Shown here: positions 9,062-18,129 of the stretch, in pieces
Layout: each line of letters starts with the position of its first letter
Position numbering within the stretch: the stretch's first letter is position 1
Origin: an uncultured Sphingomonadaceae bacterium
GTDB lineage: Bacteria > Pseudomonadota > Alphaproteobacteria > Sphingomonadales > Sphingomonadaceae
NCBI GenBank assembly: GCA_947494305.1
Contig: CANLUL010000001.1
Location: 1,715,596 to 1,779,595, forward strand
Direction: 5' to 3'
DNA length: 64,000 bases
Program-made: the position numbers and the translations under genes
Notes under the pieces: generated by a model
Database searches by the model: none
What the model saw: only the letters and a program-made list of their open reading frames with translations
What the model was told of the DNA's origin: nothing

Positions 9062-9759
9062 CCCCCGCGCCAAATCTTGATCTGACTTTCTGGTCGCGCC
9101 ATTCGCATATTGGATGGGCAACGCGTGGGTCGAAAATTCTTCGCCAAGCATAACCGCACTTCCTGCAGCCACCCACGCTGATTGATCTTCAGCCGGATAT
9201 GACTTGGCTCCAATCCATCGTTCACCGCAGCAAAGGCATTGCGCAATTGTCCTGCCGTCAATGGCTTTCGAGATAGCCTGTCCATATTGGGATACTGCAC
9301 TGCATCGAACATGATCCGTGAGACCCGGAAATAAGTTTCAGGGCGCTTGGCCATACAGGTGCCATGCTTCGCCCATTCCCGCGCCATCAGCCGTGTCGAT
9401 GGCATCGCACAAAAATTGCGTTTTGTAATGTCAGGCGATAGCGCTTTAGTAGCGCGGCACCATTGCGGATAGGCACCACGCGCATCCGGCCACAATCCAT
9501 GGAGAATGAAAGCAAAGCTACCATCATCACCGCTGCACTGGGTTTTGTGGCGCGGTTGATCTTTGCGCGTGCGGCAGAATTCTGGCGACCAGCTTAGGGC
9601 CAGCGTATAACCGGCTATAGGTTTTATGCGGCGCGGCTCATCCGCTGGTTTGCGTTCGGCAGGAGCCGATTTAAGGAGCGAGGGCGCGCGGCATTGGTAT
9701 GCCTGCGCATTGGCCGATGACGAAAGGATCAACGCCAGAGCAAAAACCGACAATCTCAT
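9058..9759 (-). CDS. ribonuclease T2 family, secreted
   Basis: Periplasmic or extracellular endoribonuclease cleaving RNA through a 2,3-cyclic phosphate. A signal peptide covers residues 1-19. Both catalytic segments are intact: CAS I FILHGLWP with His87, and CAS II EWAKHGTC with Glu128 and His132. Several cysteines can form the family disulfides. At 233 residues it has normal length. Its start overlaps the end of the upstream membrane-protein gene by 4 bases, placing it at the end of a nadC-containing transcript; a role in nutrient scavenging from RNA is inference. Confidence 0.9.
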   Translation of the reverse strand: MRLSVFALALILSSSANAQAYQCRAPSLLKSAPAERKPADEPRRIKPIAGYTLALSWSPEFCRTRKDQPRHKTQCSGDDGSFAFILHGLWPDARGAYPQWCRATKALSPDITKRNFCAMPSTRLMAREWAKHGTCMAKRPETYFRVSRIMFDAVQYPNMDRLSRKPLTAGQLRNAFAAVNDGLEPSHIRLKINQRGWLQEVRLCLAKNFRPTRCPSNMRMARPESQIKIWRGG

Positions 9760-10211
9760 TGGAATATATCCGACAAGTCTACACCATCTCCTTCGGCAAT
9801 CAATCCTTTAGATCGAAACCAGAATCGCGCTTCCGGAGTGAACAAGCAGATAATAGATCCTAATGCCAGAGATTGGGCGACTGCGAAAAAGATCAACTCA
9901 CTCGTGGTGTAATCAAATATGTAGATAGCAAGTCCGGCCATACCCAATATCCAAAGGATTATATATATCCATCTAGCAATATTGCTCGCACGATGTGCGG
10001 TGTAAAACCATAGTAAGATCTGGATGCCATAACTAACGATCATCACTCCCAACATTGCGAAGATGAACATCAGACCCAAATCATCACCAAATTCCTCGTC
10101 GCTAAAAAGCAGTTCACGGTGCACAAACATATCAATGAAAGACACTGCAAAAGATCCAAAGAACAAGCGTTCGAACCAAATGATCGATCCCGGGCGCTGC
10201 TTAGAATTCAT
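9756..10211 (-). CDS. hypothetical four-helix membrane protein
   Basis: A 151-residue protein with four hydrophobic segments (about residues 12-28, 45-68, 80-98 and 104-126) and an acidic loop HRELLFSDEEFGDD between the first two. I do not recognise a family. It begins 3 bases after the nadC stop and overlaps the RNase T2 start by 4 bases, so it is translated from the nadC transcript. No catalytic motif is visible. Confidence 0.72.
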   Translation of the reverse strand: MNSKQRPGSIIWFERLFFGSFAVSFIDMFVHRELLFSDEEFGDDLGLMFIFAMLGVMIVSYGIQILLWFYTAHRASNIARWIYIILWILGMAGLAIYIFDYTTSELIFFAVAQSLALGSIICLFTPEARFWFRSKGLIAEGDGVDLSDIFQ

Positions 10212-10214
10212 GCG

Positions 10215-11078
10215 TTAGACTTGCTCAAAATCCAGCCCAATGTCAGCAGCTGGGGCCGATTGGGTCAACCGTCCCACCGAAACATAGTCGACACCTGTTT
10301 CCGCCTTGTCGCGGATGGTATCCAGATTGATCCCGCCGCTGGCCTCTGTCGCTGCCCGATCGCCGATCAGGGTCACTGCTCCGCGCAATGTCGCTGGTTC
10401 CATGTTGTCGAGCAGCAAGTGCGTTGCGCCAGCCGCCAGCGCCGGTTCGATCTGATCAACCCGGTCTACTTCGACAATGATCGTTTCTATTTTGGCTTCA
10501 ACGGCCAGCTTAACCGCCTTGGCAATATCACCCGCGACCGCGACATGATTGTCCTTGATCATCGCCGCATCCCACAGGCCCATACGATGGTTCTGCGCCC
10601 CGCCCATTCGCGTCGCATATTTCTCTAGCACGCGCAGGCCGGGAATGGTCTTGCGCGTATCAAGCAAGGTGCAACCGGTGCCCGCGATCCGCTGCACATA
10701 TTCGGCGGTCATGGTGGCAATGCCAGTAAGATGCTGCACCGTATTCAGCGCGCTGCGTTCAGCGGTCAGCATCGCGCGACCCCTGCCCTTCAGGCGCATG
10801 ATATCGGTGCCAGCCTCCACCGCCTCGCCCTCTTGCACGAGAGTTTCAATTTCCACATCGGGATCAAGATGCCGGAAAAAGGCTTCCGCAATAGGCAGTC
10901 CAGCGATCACCGCCGCATCACGGCTATCCATCACGCCGGAAAAAATCGCATCAGCAGGGATAACGGCCTCGGATGTCACATCGCGGCCCGTCGGACCCAG
11001 GTCTTCCTCAAGCGTGGATTGAACGAAGGCGGAGAGATCGAAGCGGTTCAACACAAAATTTGTATCTCTTTCAGTCAT
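10215..11078 (-). CDS. nadC: nicotinate-nucleotide pyrophosphorylase (carboxylating)
   Basis: Converts quinolinate and PRPP to nicotinate mononucleotide in de novo NAD synthesis. The 287 residues contain the expected quinolinate phosphoribosyltransferase motifs: EEDLGPTGRDVTS near residues 24-36, TAERSALN about 105, TRKTIPGLR about 140, GGAQNHRMGL about 158 and KDNHV about 174, plus the C-terminal GG-barrel phosphate site ASGGIN. nadA lies upstream on the same strand but is separated by an inverted gene. A membrane protein and RNase T2 follow closely. Confidence 0.95.
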   Translation of the reverse strand: MTERDTNFVLNRFDLSAFVQSTLEEDLGPTGRDVTSEAVIPADAIFSGVMDSRDAAVIAGLPIAEAFFRHLDPDVEIETLVQEGEAVEAGTDIMRLKGRGRAMLTAERSALNTVQHLTGIATMTAEYVQRIAGTGCTLLDTRKTIPGLRVLEKYATRMGGAQNHRMGLWDAAMIKDNHVAVAGDIAKAVKLAVEAKIETIIVEVDRVDQIEPALAAGATHLLLDNMEPATLRGAVTLIGDRAATEASGGINLDTIRDKAETGVDYVSVGRLTQSAPAADIGLDFEQV

Positions 11079-11235
11079 TCCTTCTCATTCCTTATCGAAA
11101 TCAAATCTTCAAGCATTTCTTCAACCTCGCCCGAGCACATCAATTTGAAGCTGGAATTAGTGTGGCAATTGAAGTGATCTTAACTAAGTAGATTGCGCAA
11201 GGGTTTTCAACAGATCAATAAAAAGGCAAAGCACA

Positions 11236-12597
11236 ATGGATGTAACCGCTCGGAATTCTGACACATTAGTTTACCTTGGTACAGTAGATGACAAAGTCTT
11301 AGACTATCCTTGGCCAAACATCGAAATTGGGCGTAACTTTTTAATAGATACTATATTAGATCATGTGCTTTTCGGAGCCCCCATGCTAATCAATGATGGT
11401 TATCTCATCAACCATCCCCTTGCTCGTGACGACCTTTTAAAAGGGAAAAACAGCCTTATACTCTCATTGATACGTCAAGGTTTTATCAAAGTGCTTACAA
11501 GGGTTGCGGACCTCGACAAACTGCATCTTATGCCACTTGAAATGGCTAGTCAGAGTAACCAGACGTTTGAAGACCGGATATCTAGGAGTGATTGGGAAAG
11601 GCTTCAATTCACTCTTCAAAGCTTAGGGGAGTCACTTTCACCCCATTTCAATAGCTATCGCTGGCCACCAGTTGATATGGGCGATGGTTTTCGGGTCCTG
11701 CTCGAAAATGCCATCCAGGGAATAGATGAAAAAGGTTTCGAATCTCTAGGTATGCAAACCCCGCATTCGGAAAAAGTAGTCTCCGTTATAAACAAAATTG
11801 CCAATCGGCTGGCCAAAGACACAACTGGAGCTCGAAATCTCTTTGAAATCACTGCGATTGAAGAATCCAAAGCACTGTCACTTGGCGAAGACAAAAAGTT
11901 TGTCCATGAGATGATGGGCTTAGCAAACGAGATCTATCATTTTAACTTCGGAATTCAGCTTGATAATCAACTCCATAGAGACGGTATGGCGGTGGTGGCA
12001 GAAACCCGGCTGTCACGTGCATTCGACGATTTACTCGCAGTTGAAGAAAGAGTGATCGAACTGGAAGGCAGCCTACCTTTAATCGGACGCCCGGAATTTG
12101 TAACATCACTAGATCCAGCAACATTGACGGCAATTGTGGACCGGAATACCGAAGTCGGTGAAGCAAAATTCCGCTATCAGGATTTCATGCGGAGATTCGC
12201 CAGTGGTGAATACACGCTTGAAGAGGCAACGGATTTTGCGGCACAATATGAAAGGGCTCTGATTCACCATTTTTCCAGCAACGCTATTCCTTCCGGTCTC
12301 AAAAGAGTTGTGAACGTAGGCATGACGCTAAGTGCAGCTCTCGTAGGAGCTAGTTTTCCCACTAGTGCGGCGAGCTCTGTTGCAGCGAATGTTGGATTGG
12401 GAACCTTATCGTCGCAGATCGGGGAACCCAGGCTAATGAGGTTAGCCAAACGATTTTACAGCAGGACGATGTCCAGAGATTTTGAACAGTCTCGAACACA
12501 CCTAAAACCGCACGTTTCTCGAGCAATACTAAGCTCACTAAGGTTTCACCCTGATGTTACCGGCCCGATTGCAAGAAAAGCAAAGCGCTTTGACTAA
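11236..12597 (+). CDS. hypothetical protein, 453 aa, family not recognised
   Basis: A long soluble-looking protein without signal peptide. I recognise no domain. The middle part (residues 200-330) is rich in charged helical stretches; a small-residue hydrophobic segment with many Ala, Ser and Gly occurs about residues 363-395 and could be membrane-active or a glycine-zipper-like hairpin. The C-terminus is basic. Its codons use more A/T third bases than the neighbouring nad genes, and it lies on the opposite strand between nadC and nadA, whose stop is 2 bases from its own. These are signs of an inserted accessory gene. AAGG lies about 10 bases before the ATG. Confidence 0.7.
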   Translation: MDVTARNSDTLVYLGTVDDKVLDYPWPNIEIGRNFLIDTILDHVLFGAPMLINDGYLINHPLARDDLLKGKNSLILSLIRQGFIKVLTRVADLDKLHLMPLEMASQSNQTFEDRISRSDWERLQFTLQSLGESLSPHFNSYRWPPVDMGDGFRVLLENAIQGIDEKGFESLGMQTPHSEKVVSVINKIANRLAKDTTGARNLFEITAIEESKALSLGEDKKFVHEMMGLANEIYHFNFGIQLDNQLHRDGMAVVAETRLSRAFDDLLAVEERVIELEGSLPLIGRPEFVTSLDPATLTAIVDRNTEVGEAKFRYQDFMRRFASGEYTLEEATDFAAQYERALIHHFSSNAIPSGLKRVVNVGMTLSAALVGASFPTSAASSVAANVGLGTLSSQIGEPRLMRLAKRFYSRTMSRDFEQSRTHLKPHVSRAILSSLRFHPDVTGPIARKAKRFD

Positions 12598-12599
12598 TT

Positions 12600-13610
12600 T
12601 TAATCATGCGCCAAATCAGTTGGCCCCAGATCACCCTGACCCACAGTCGCACTCGCCATTTCCATCATCCGGTCGATTGACTTGCGCGCTTGCAGACGCA
12701 GTTCTTCGTCCATCTCGATCCGCGGTTCAAGATCGCGCAGGGCTACGTGGAGTTTTTCCATCGTATTGAGCGCCATATAGGGGCAGATATTGCAGTTGCA
12801 GTTGCCGTCCGCGCCGGGCGCGCCGATGAAGTTTTTCTCCGGCACCGCTTTTTCCATCTGGTGGATGATGTGCGGTTCGGTAGCGATGATGATCGTGTCG
12901 CCTTCAAATTCCTTGGCATATTTCAGGATCGCACTGGTCGAACCGACCATATCCGCATGATCGACAATATAGGCTGGGCATTCAGGGTGAGCAGCGACAG
13001 GCGCATCGGGATGCTGTGCTTTCAGCTTGAGCAGTTCGGTTTCGCTAAATGCCTCATGCACGATACACACGCCAGGCCACAGCAACATTTCACGTCCAGT
13101 CTGGCGCGCAATGTAACCGCCAAGATGCTTGTCCGGACCAAAAATGATTTTCTGGTCTTTCGGAATCTGACTGAGAATATGCTCCGCCGATGAACTGGTG
13201 ACGATGATGTCGCTCAGCGCCTTCACTTCGGCAGAGCAGTTGATATAGGTCAGGGCGATATGGTCAGGATGTTCATCGCGAAACGCCTTGAACTTATCCG
13301 GTGGACAGGAGTCTTCCAGTGAACAACCGGCATCAAGATCCGGTAAGACAACGATTTTTTCTGGCGACAGGATTTTCGCTGTTTCCGCCATAAATTTCAC
13401 ACCGCAAAAAGCGATCACATCTGCATCTGTTTCCGCAGCTTTCCGCGATAACTCAAGGGAATCGCCAACAAAATCAGCAATATCCTGAATTTCCGGCTTC
13501 TGATAATAATGGGCCAGAATGATTGCATTACGCTCCTTGCGCAGCCGGTTGATCTCTTCGATCACATCCACGCCTTGCAGGCTTCCACCAATTCCACCAC
13601 GTGCATCCAT
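12600..13610 (-). CDS. nadA: quinolinate synthase
   Basis: 4Fe-4S enzyme condensing iminoaspartate with dihydroxyacetone phosphate to quinolinate. The 336-residue protein shows AHYYQKPEIQD near the N-terminus, DSLELSRKAA, FCGVKFMAETAKI with the first cluster cysteine, HPECPAYIV with the second, and the NCNICPYM segment with the third. The start at 13610 follows AGGAGC with 6 bases spacing; a longer frame to 13637 is less likely. It supplies the substrate of NadC encoded downstream on the same strand. No nadB is in the window. Confidence 0.95.
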   Translation of the reverse strand: MDARGGIGGSLQGVDVIEEINRLRKERNAIILAHYYQKPEIQDIADFVGDSLELSRKAAETDADVIAFCGVKFMAETAKILSPEKIVVLPDLDAGCSLEDSCPPDKFKAFRDEHPDHIALTYINCSAEVKALSDIIVTSSSAEHILSQIPKDQKIIFGPDKHLGGYIARQTGREMLLWPGVCIVHEAFSETELLKLKAQHPDAPVAAHPECPAYIVDHADMVGSTSAILKYAKEFEGDTIIIATEPHIIHQMEKAVPEKNFIGAPGADGNCNCNICPYMALNTMEKLHVALRDLEPRIEMDEELRLQARKSIDRMMEMASATVGQGDLGPTDLAHD

Positions 13611-13737
13611 TATTTTGCTCCTTTTGGGTACATGCACGCTTTATATAGGAAGCGATTGTGCATTTGTCTTGTGTGTAACACGCTGATTTGCGTAAAACCC
13701 TGTCTAAGGTCGTTTAGAACCGTTGGGGAGAATATTA

Positions 13738-15354
13738 ATGTACAAGGTTCAGCTCGAGGAATCCTATTTTCCAGCGCAGGCGGACACGCTGTATCGCGAG
13801 ATGACAATTGGACAGGTTCTCAGGGAACAGGCCGAGAAGCTGGGCGATCAAAAAGCCCTTCGAGAGCTTCTGGACAGTGGCGAAATTGGCCGGGAATGGA
13901 CCTTTTCCGAATTGCTAGCTGATGCCGAGAAAGTTGGCCGCGCCCTTGCCTCTCGGCACAAGGCAGGCGCCCGGATCGGTATTTTTGCGAGCAATTGCCC
14001 CGAATGGGTGCTGATCGAATATGGCGCCGCGCTGGCAGGATTGACGCTGGTCACGATCAATCCATCCTTCACTCCGCGCGAAGTAAAATTTGTACTCGAA
14101 CAGTCGGGGGCGGAAGCAATCTATTATCTGCCATTTGTACGAGGCTCCGAATTGAAGCCGATAGTGGATGCTGCCTGCGACGAGATTCCGGCTATCAAAC
14201 ACCGGATTGCCATTGATGATCCGGACACGATGCTGGCGGGGCAAAACACGGGTGAATTGCGTGAAACCGAGCCTTTTGACATCGTCCAGATCCAGTACAC
14301 CTCTGGCACCACGGGCTTTCCCAAAGGCGTCCTGCTGCATCAACAAGGCCTGTTGCAGAGCAATTTTGATGTGTTCAAACGGATCGGCGTTGAACAGGGC
14401 GAAAGTTTCGTCTGCCCCTTTCCTTTGTTCCATACGGCTGGAGGCGCCGTCAGCGTCCTGGGCAGCCTGACGGTTGGTGTGACCTTAATCCTTGTCTCCA
14501 ATTTTGATCCTGCTGCCATCGTTAAGGCGATCGAGCGCGAACGCCCTCAGGTACTTGGCGGTGTCGCAACAATGTATGTCGCCATTATCGAGGCGGCACG
14601 AAGCATGGGCGCAGATTGCACTTCGATCCGCCGGAATGTGAGCGGAGGCGCTCTGGTTGCGCCAGAACTCGTCCGCGCAGGAAGAGAAGTCTTCGGTGCG
14701 CCGATCCTGATCGTTTATGGCCAAACAGAATCTTCTCCCGGCATCACCCATACCTGGCCAACAGATAGCGAAGAAGATCTAACCCAGACCATTGGGCAGC
14801 CGCTTGCCCATATGGAGGTGTCGATCCGCGATACCAATGACAATTCTGTCTGCCCGATTGATGCGCAAGGAGAAATCTGTGTCCGCGGCTATCATGTGAT
14901 GAAAGGCTATAACAACAATCCTGAAGCCACGGCAGAGGCGGTTGATCCTGACGGCTGGCTGCACACTGGTGACCTCGGCACAATGGATGCGCGCGGCTAT
15001 GTGAAGATTACCGGTCGGGTGAAGGAAATGATCATTCGGGGTGGCGAGAACCTGTTTCCTGCAGAAATCGAAGCCGCGATGCTCGAACATCCGATGGTCG
15101 CCGAAGTCGCCGTAGCAGGTGTTGCTGACGAGAAATGGGGTGAACTAGTCGCCTGTTTCATGCGCGCTGCCGAGGGAGAAAAACCATCCGTTGATGAACT
15201 GCGGGCCTTTATTCGCGAACGACTGTCCCCGCAAAAAACACCCGCCTACTGGGTTTGGGTAACCGAATGGCCGATGACCGGCTCGGGCAAAATCCAGAAG
15301 TTTGAGCTGGGCAAGGCGTTTGAACGCGGCGAGTTTGAAGATCAAATGGCCTGA
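13738..15354 (+). CDS. acyl-CoA synthetase (AMP-dependent, class I adenylate-forming)
   Basis: Activates a carboxylic acid, probably a medium- or long-chain fatty acid, to its CoA thioester. The 538 residues carry the P-loop YTSGTTGFPKG about residues 190-200, YGQTESSPG about 330, GWLHTGDLG about 407, and the hinge and C-terminal core GRVKEMIIRGGENLFPAEIE (split at the Gly pair), ending with the catalytic lysine in GSGKIQKFEL. GGGGAG lies 7 bases before the ATG at 13738. It is divergent from nadA and convergent with the kelch gene. Substrate cannot be fixed from sequence. Confidence 0.88.
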   Translation: MYKVQLEESYFPAQADTLYREMTIGQVLREQAEKLGDQKALRELLDSGEIGREWTFSELLADAEKVGRALASRHKAGARIGIFASNCPEWVLIEYGAALAGLTLVTINPSFTPREVKFVLEQSGAEAIYYLPFVRGSELKPIVDAACDEIPAIKHRIAIDDPDTMLAGQNTGELRETEPFDIVQIQYTSGTTGFPKGVLLHQQGLLQSNFDVFKRIGVEQGESFVCPFPLFHTAGGAVSVLGSLTVGVTLILVSNFDPAAIVKAIERERPQVLGGVATMYVAIIEAARSMGADCTSIRRNVSGGALVAPELVRAGREVFGAPILIVYGQTESSPGITHTWPTDSEEDLTQTIGQPLAHMEVSIRDTNDNSVCPIDAQGEICVRGYHVMKGYNNNPEATAEAVDPDGWLHTGDLGTMDARGYVKITGRVKEMIIRGGENLFPAEIEAAMLEHPMVAEVAVAGVADEKWGELVACFMRAAEGEKPSVDELRAFIRERLSPQKTPAYWVWVTEWPMTGSGKIQKFELGKAFERGEFEDQMA

Positions 15355-15367
15355 ACAAAGCTGCCCA

Positions 15368-16438
15368 TCATTCGGGTAGCCGAAACTTCACTATTCGCGA
15401 TAATACCTGCTGTTCGGCATCCATTCCGCCGACTATGTAATAGTCACTTCCCAATTTCGCCAGCGCGCGATGATCCATGCTCGGTTCGACCAGACGCCCC
15501 AGTTCCTGCCATTTGTCAGTTTTCAGGTCATAAGCAAAATAACCACCGGAGGGCTTTGCCGGAACACCATCATAGCCGATGCCGTTGTAGTTATAGGGAT
15601 TGTCGCCGCCGCCGGCGAAAATGACCTGACCGCGCGCATTGTCGCCAATCGCTGCCATACGGTATCGAGCGGCGCCTGCATGATCGTCCACGCGCTGCCA
15701 ATTGATGATCCGCGGATCACCAGGATCAATATCCCCGCGCCACGTAAATTTTGCCGCAACGAATTTACGCCGTCCATCTACCAGTTCTGGCGCGACCGCG
15801 ACGCCATCCGAAATGATGATGCTATTATTCGCCAGACCGCCAGCATGCCCGAAAACCGGTTCTCCCGGAAATTCTGTAGCAGCGCTCCATGTATCAAATT
15901 GCGTATCATAGAGCTGGACCAGTCTAACATTGCCTTCATCATGCCAACCGGAAATGAGATAAATATACCGGTCCTTATATGGCACCGCGACCATGTCATC
16001 GACCGGCGTCGGCATGTCCGCCTTGGCGTTATAACGACCCGTTTGTGGATCAAAAGCGAAGACTTCCGGTGTAGAAACCTCATCACCATTTTCGGCAACC
16101 GTGTAACCACCAAAGACATAGATTTGTCCGGCAACAGTGGCGGCGGCACTGGCCAATCGACCTTCCTTCACCGGCACGGATGCAATTATCTTGCACTCCT
16201 GTTTTGCAATAACACAGGCATAGGCTGCATTGCTGGTATCTTTCCAGGATTTGCCAGATTTCAGTCCATTGAAGCTGTAAAGAGTTGGACCATCCGGCCC
16301 TTCGGCAGCAGCAATGGCATTGTTCGCCATTGGCTCGGGTAACTGAAAGTCGGCGACCAGCGTAACAGGTTCCACCTCTGACGCCTGTTCGCAAGCAGTC
16401 AGCAGCATAAGCGGCGCGATCCAGTGCAATATTCTCAT
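15368..16438 (-). CDS. kelch-repeat lipoprotein
   Basis: A 356-residue envelope protein. A signal with lipobox LTAC ends at residue 16. The mature part contains kelch-type beta-propeller blades, recognised by repeats of (I/V)YVFGG or YLISG followed by a Tyr/Phe and a Trp spaced along the blade, for example IYVFGGY about residue 103, YIYLISGW about 162 and YYIVGGM near the end. Sialate mutarotases (NanM) share this architecture, but no nan gene is present, so function stays open. The start overlaps the DUF4230 stop by 4 bases. Confidence 0.75.
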   Translation of the reverse strand: MRILHWIAPLMLLTACEQASEVEPVTLVADFQLPEPMANNAIAAAEGPDGPTLYSFNGLKSGKSWKDTSNAAYACVIAKQECKIIASVPVKEGRLASAAATVAGQIYVFGGYTVAENGDEVSTPEVFAFDPQTGRYNAKADMPTPVDDMVAVPYKDRYIYLISGWHDEGNVRLVQLYDTQFDTWSAATEFPGEPVFGHAGGLANNSIIISDGVAVAPELVDGRRKFVAAKFTWRGDIDPGDPRIINWQRVDDHAGAARYRMAAIGDNARGQVIFAGGGDNPYNYNGIGYDGVPAKPSGGYFAYDLKTDKWQELGRLVEPSMDHRALAKLGSDYYIVGGMDAEQQVLSRIVKFRLPE

Positions 16439-17136
16439 TCAACGTCTTCCAATTGGTTTTTTTCTGCCAGCACATCCTGAATGGGTCGCGATAAATCCCA
16501 CTGGTCTTTATTGGCGCCGCGTTCATATGGGAAGAACACATCGACTTTCGCATCTAGCCCGGCCGCTTGCAAAGGTAGCGCGAAACTGTTGGCGACGGCT
16601 TTTCGTGCGGCATCCCTTGCAAACCTTACCTGCAGCGGATTTTTAGCCTGTTTGGCCAGTTCAGCCACGCCTTTCTTTCGGTTTGCCTGGTCGAGCACCC
16701 GATCCGCATCAGTAAGCGCAATTAATATTCCGCCATCATCATAGGTTTGAATTTGATCAATCTGGACTTCGGGCCGAGCAATCTCAATGGCCGGGAGGCG
16801 TACCGATAATGTACCGGACTCCGGATCCCAGCGGACATCATCCTGCTCCAGTTTTGCCAAATCAACTTCATATCGCACCTGCCCCGGCATGATAAGCGTC
16901 TTTCGAGCAGACAGCCCAAGACGTGTTAAGCTGGTGGTTACGGTTGCATTATAGCTGGCGGAGAAAACCGTCAGCCGGTTCTGTTCGCGCAACCCATCCA
17001 GACTGGCGCTGGCAATTGATACAGGATCCGGATTGAAGGTCCGCTCGACCCGCGCAAATAACAACCAGACGAGCACTATTAGAACCAACACAATCGCCCC
17101 AGCCAGCGCTATTGGCAGCCAGACCTTTTTACTCAC
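16435..17136 (-). CDS. DUF4230 domain protein, membrane-anchored
   Basis: A 233-residue protein with one N-terminal transmembrane helix (about residues 6-28) followed by a periplasmic domain of the DUF4230 type, with the characteristic start RLTVFSASYNATVTT about residue 54-68 and the RYEVDLAKL/WDPESGTLSVRLPA strand pair. Function of this family is unknown. It overlaps both neighbours by 4 bases, making a three-gene transcript metallo-hydrolase, DUF4230, kelch lipoprotein. Confidence 0.8.
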   Translation of the reverse strand: MSKKVWLPIALAGAIVLVLIVLVWLLFARVERTFNPDPVSIASASLDGLREQNRLTVFSASYNATVTTSLTRLGLSARKTLIMPGQVRYEVDLAKLEQDDVRWDPESGTLSVRLPAIEIARPEVQIDQIQTYDDGGILIALTDADRVLDQANRKKGVAELAKQAKNPLQVRFARDAARKAVANSFALPLQAAGLDAKVDVFFPYERGANKDQWDLSRPIQDVLAEKNQLEDVE

Positions 17137-18005
17137 GTACGCTTGCTCCAGATTTCCCCATTAAGCGCTACAATTTCTTTCTCCTGAAGATCGATCAGGT
17201 GCGCGCGCACAGATTGCCCCGCAGCTCCCGTAAGGCGCGGATCAAGCCCTTTATACATTTTGGGCACCATATCGATGATCGCATGCGGGTCTTCTTCGAG
17301 CAACTTCAGAATCTGACGCTCGCGCTGTTTGCGGTGTCCCATCATTCCGCGCACCAACTGGCGTGGTTTGGTCACCTTTTTGCCGTGAGCGGGATAATAG
17401 ACTTTATCTTCGCGCTCATAGATTTTCTGAAGGCTCGCCATATAGTCCGACATATTGCCATCAGGTGGTACAATCACGCTGGTCGACCAGGCCATGACAT
17501 GATCACCGGTAAACAGTGCACCGCTTTCCTGAACAGCGAGACACAAATGATTGGACGTGTGACCGGGTGTAGCCACTGCCTCTATCGTCCAACCATCGCC
17601 CGACACGGTTTCACCATCTACCAACACCTGATCTGGTTGATAGAGCTTGTCAAAACTCTCATCTGCACGCGGGCCATCATCTTCCAGCACCAGAGGCGCG
17701 CATCCTATAATGGGCGCGCCGGTGCGTTCTTTTAGGGGAGCAGCGGCGGGGCTATGATCTCGGTGTGTATGGGTACACATAATGGCGGAAATCTTGGCAT
17801 CACCTACTGAAGCCAAAATCGCGCCGATGTGATCATCTATCGCTGGACCAGGATCTATAACGGCACGGTCTGCGCCGTTGCCAACCACATAGGTCTGTGT
17901 GCCTGTATACGTATAGGGACTGGGATTACCGGCGAGCACTCGCGCGACAAGAGGTTCCATCTGCTCCGACACTCCGGTCGGAAATTTGCTTGGGTCAAAA
18001 TCCAT
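17133..18005 (-). CDS. MBL-fold metallo-hydrolase (LACTB2-like)
   Basis: A 290-residue metallo-beta-lactamase-fold hydrolase. The zinc motif is THTHRDH with H79, H81, D83 and H84; further ligands are in TPGHTSNHLC about residue 142 and GDHVMAW about 162, then PAHGKKV. A C-terminal winged-helix-like segment (about residues 215-285) matches the LACTB2/RNase-like subgroup and not true beta-lactamases. There is no signal peptide, so it acts in the cytoplasm. It heads the minus-strand group with DUF4230 and the kelch gene. Substrate unknown. Confidence 0.85.
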   Translation of the reverse strand: MDFDPSKFPTGVSEQMEPLVARVLAGNPSPYTYTGTQTYVVGNGADRAVIDPGPAIDDHIGAILASVGDAKISAIMCTHTHRDHSPAAAPLKERTGAPIIGCAPLVLEDDGPRADESFDKLYQPDQVLVDGETVSGDGWTIEAVATPGHTSNHLCLAVQESGALFTGDHVMAWSTSVIVPPDGNMSDYMASLQKIYEREDKVYYPAHGKKVTKPRQLVRGMMGHRKQRERQILKLLEEDPHAIIDMVPKMYKGLDPRLTGAAGQSVRAHLIDLQEKEIVALNGEIWSKRT

Positions 18006-18055
18006 ATAGCTGATTTGGCATATTCGAGCCGTAAAACAAACAGCAATATCACATC

Positions 18056-18087
18056 AAAAAAGGGCGGTCCCGTTTCGGGAACCGCCC
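18056..18087 (-). terminator. terminator of the blaI-M56 transcript
   Basis: Read on the minus strand, GGGCGGTTCCCG and CGGGACCGCCC pair around a short AAA loop and are followed by six Ts. It lies about 45 bases after the M56 gene stop. Confidence 0.88.
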
Positions 18088-18129
18088 AGATCTGCGGACT
18101 CTAAAGGAGCATTGCCCATTGGATCGCCG

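Noticed and set aside
15470..16342. 290-codon plus-strand frame opposite the kelch gene
   Set aside because: The minus-strand kelch lipoprotein has a signal peptide, lipobox and repeats; the opposite frame is a by-product of its codon bias.
17133..18005. Beta-lactamase controlled by the neighbouring BlaI/M56 pair
   Set aside because: The metallo-hydrolase has no signal peptide, has the LACTB2-type C-terminal domain, and is separated from the pair by a strong terminator.
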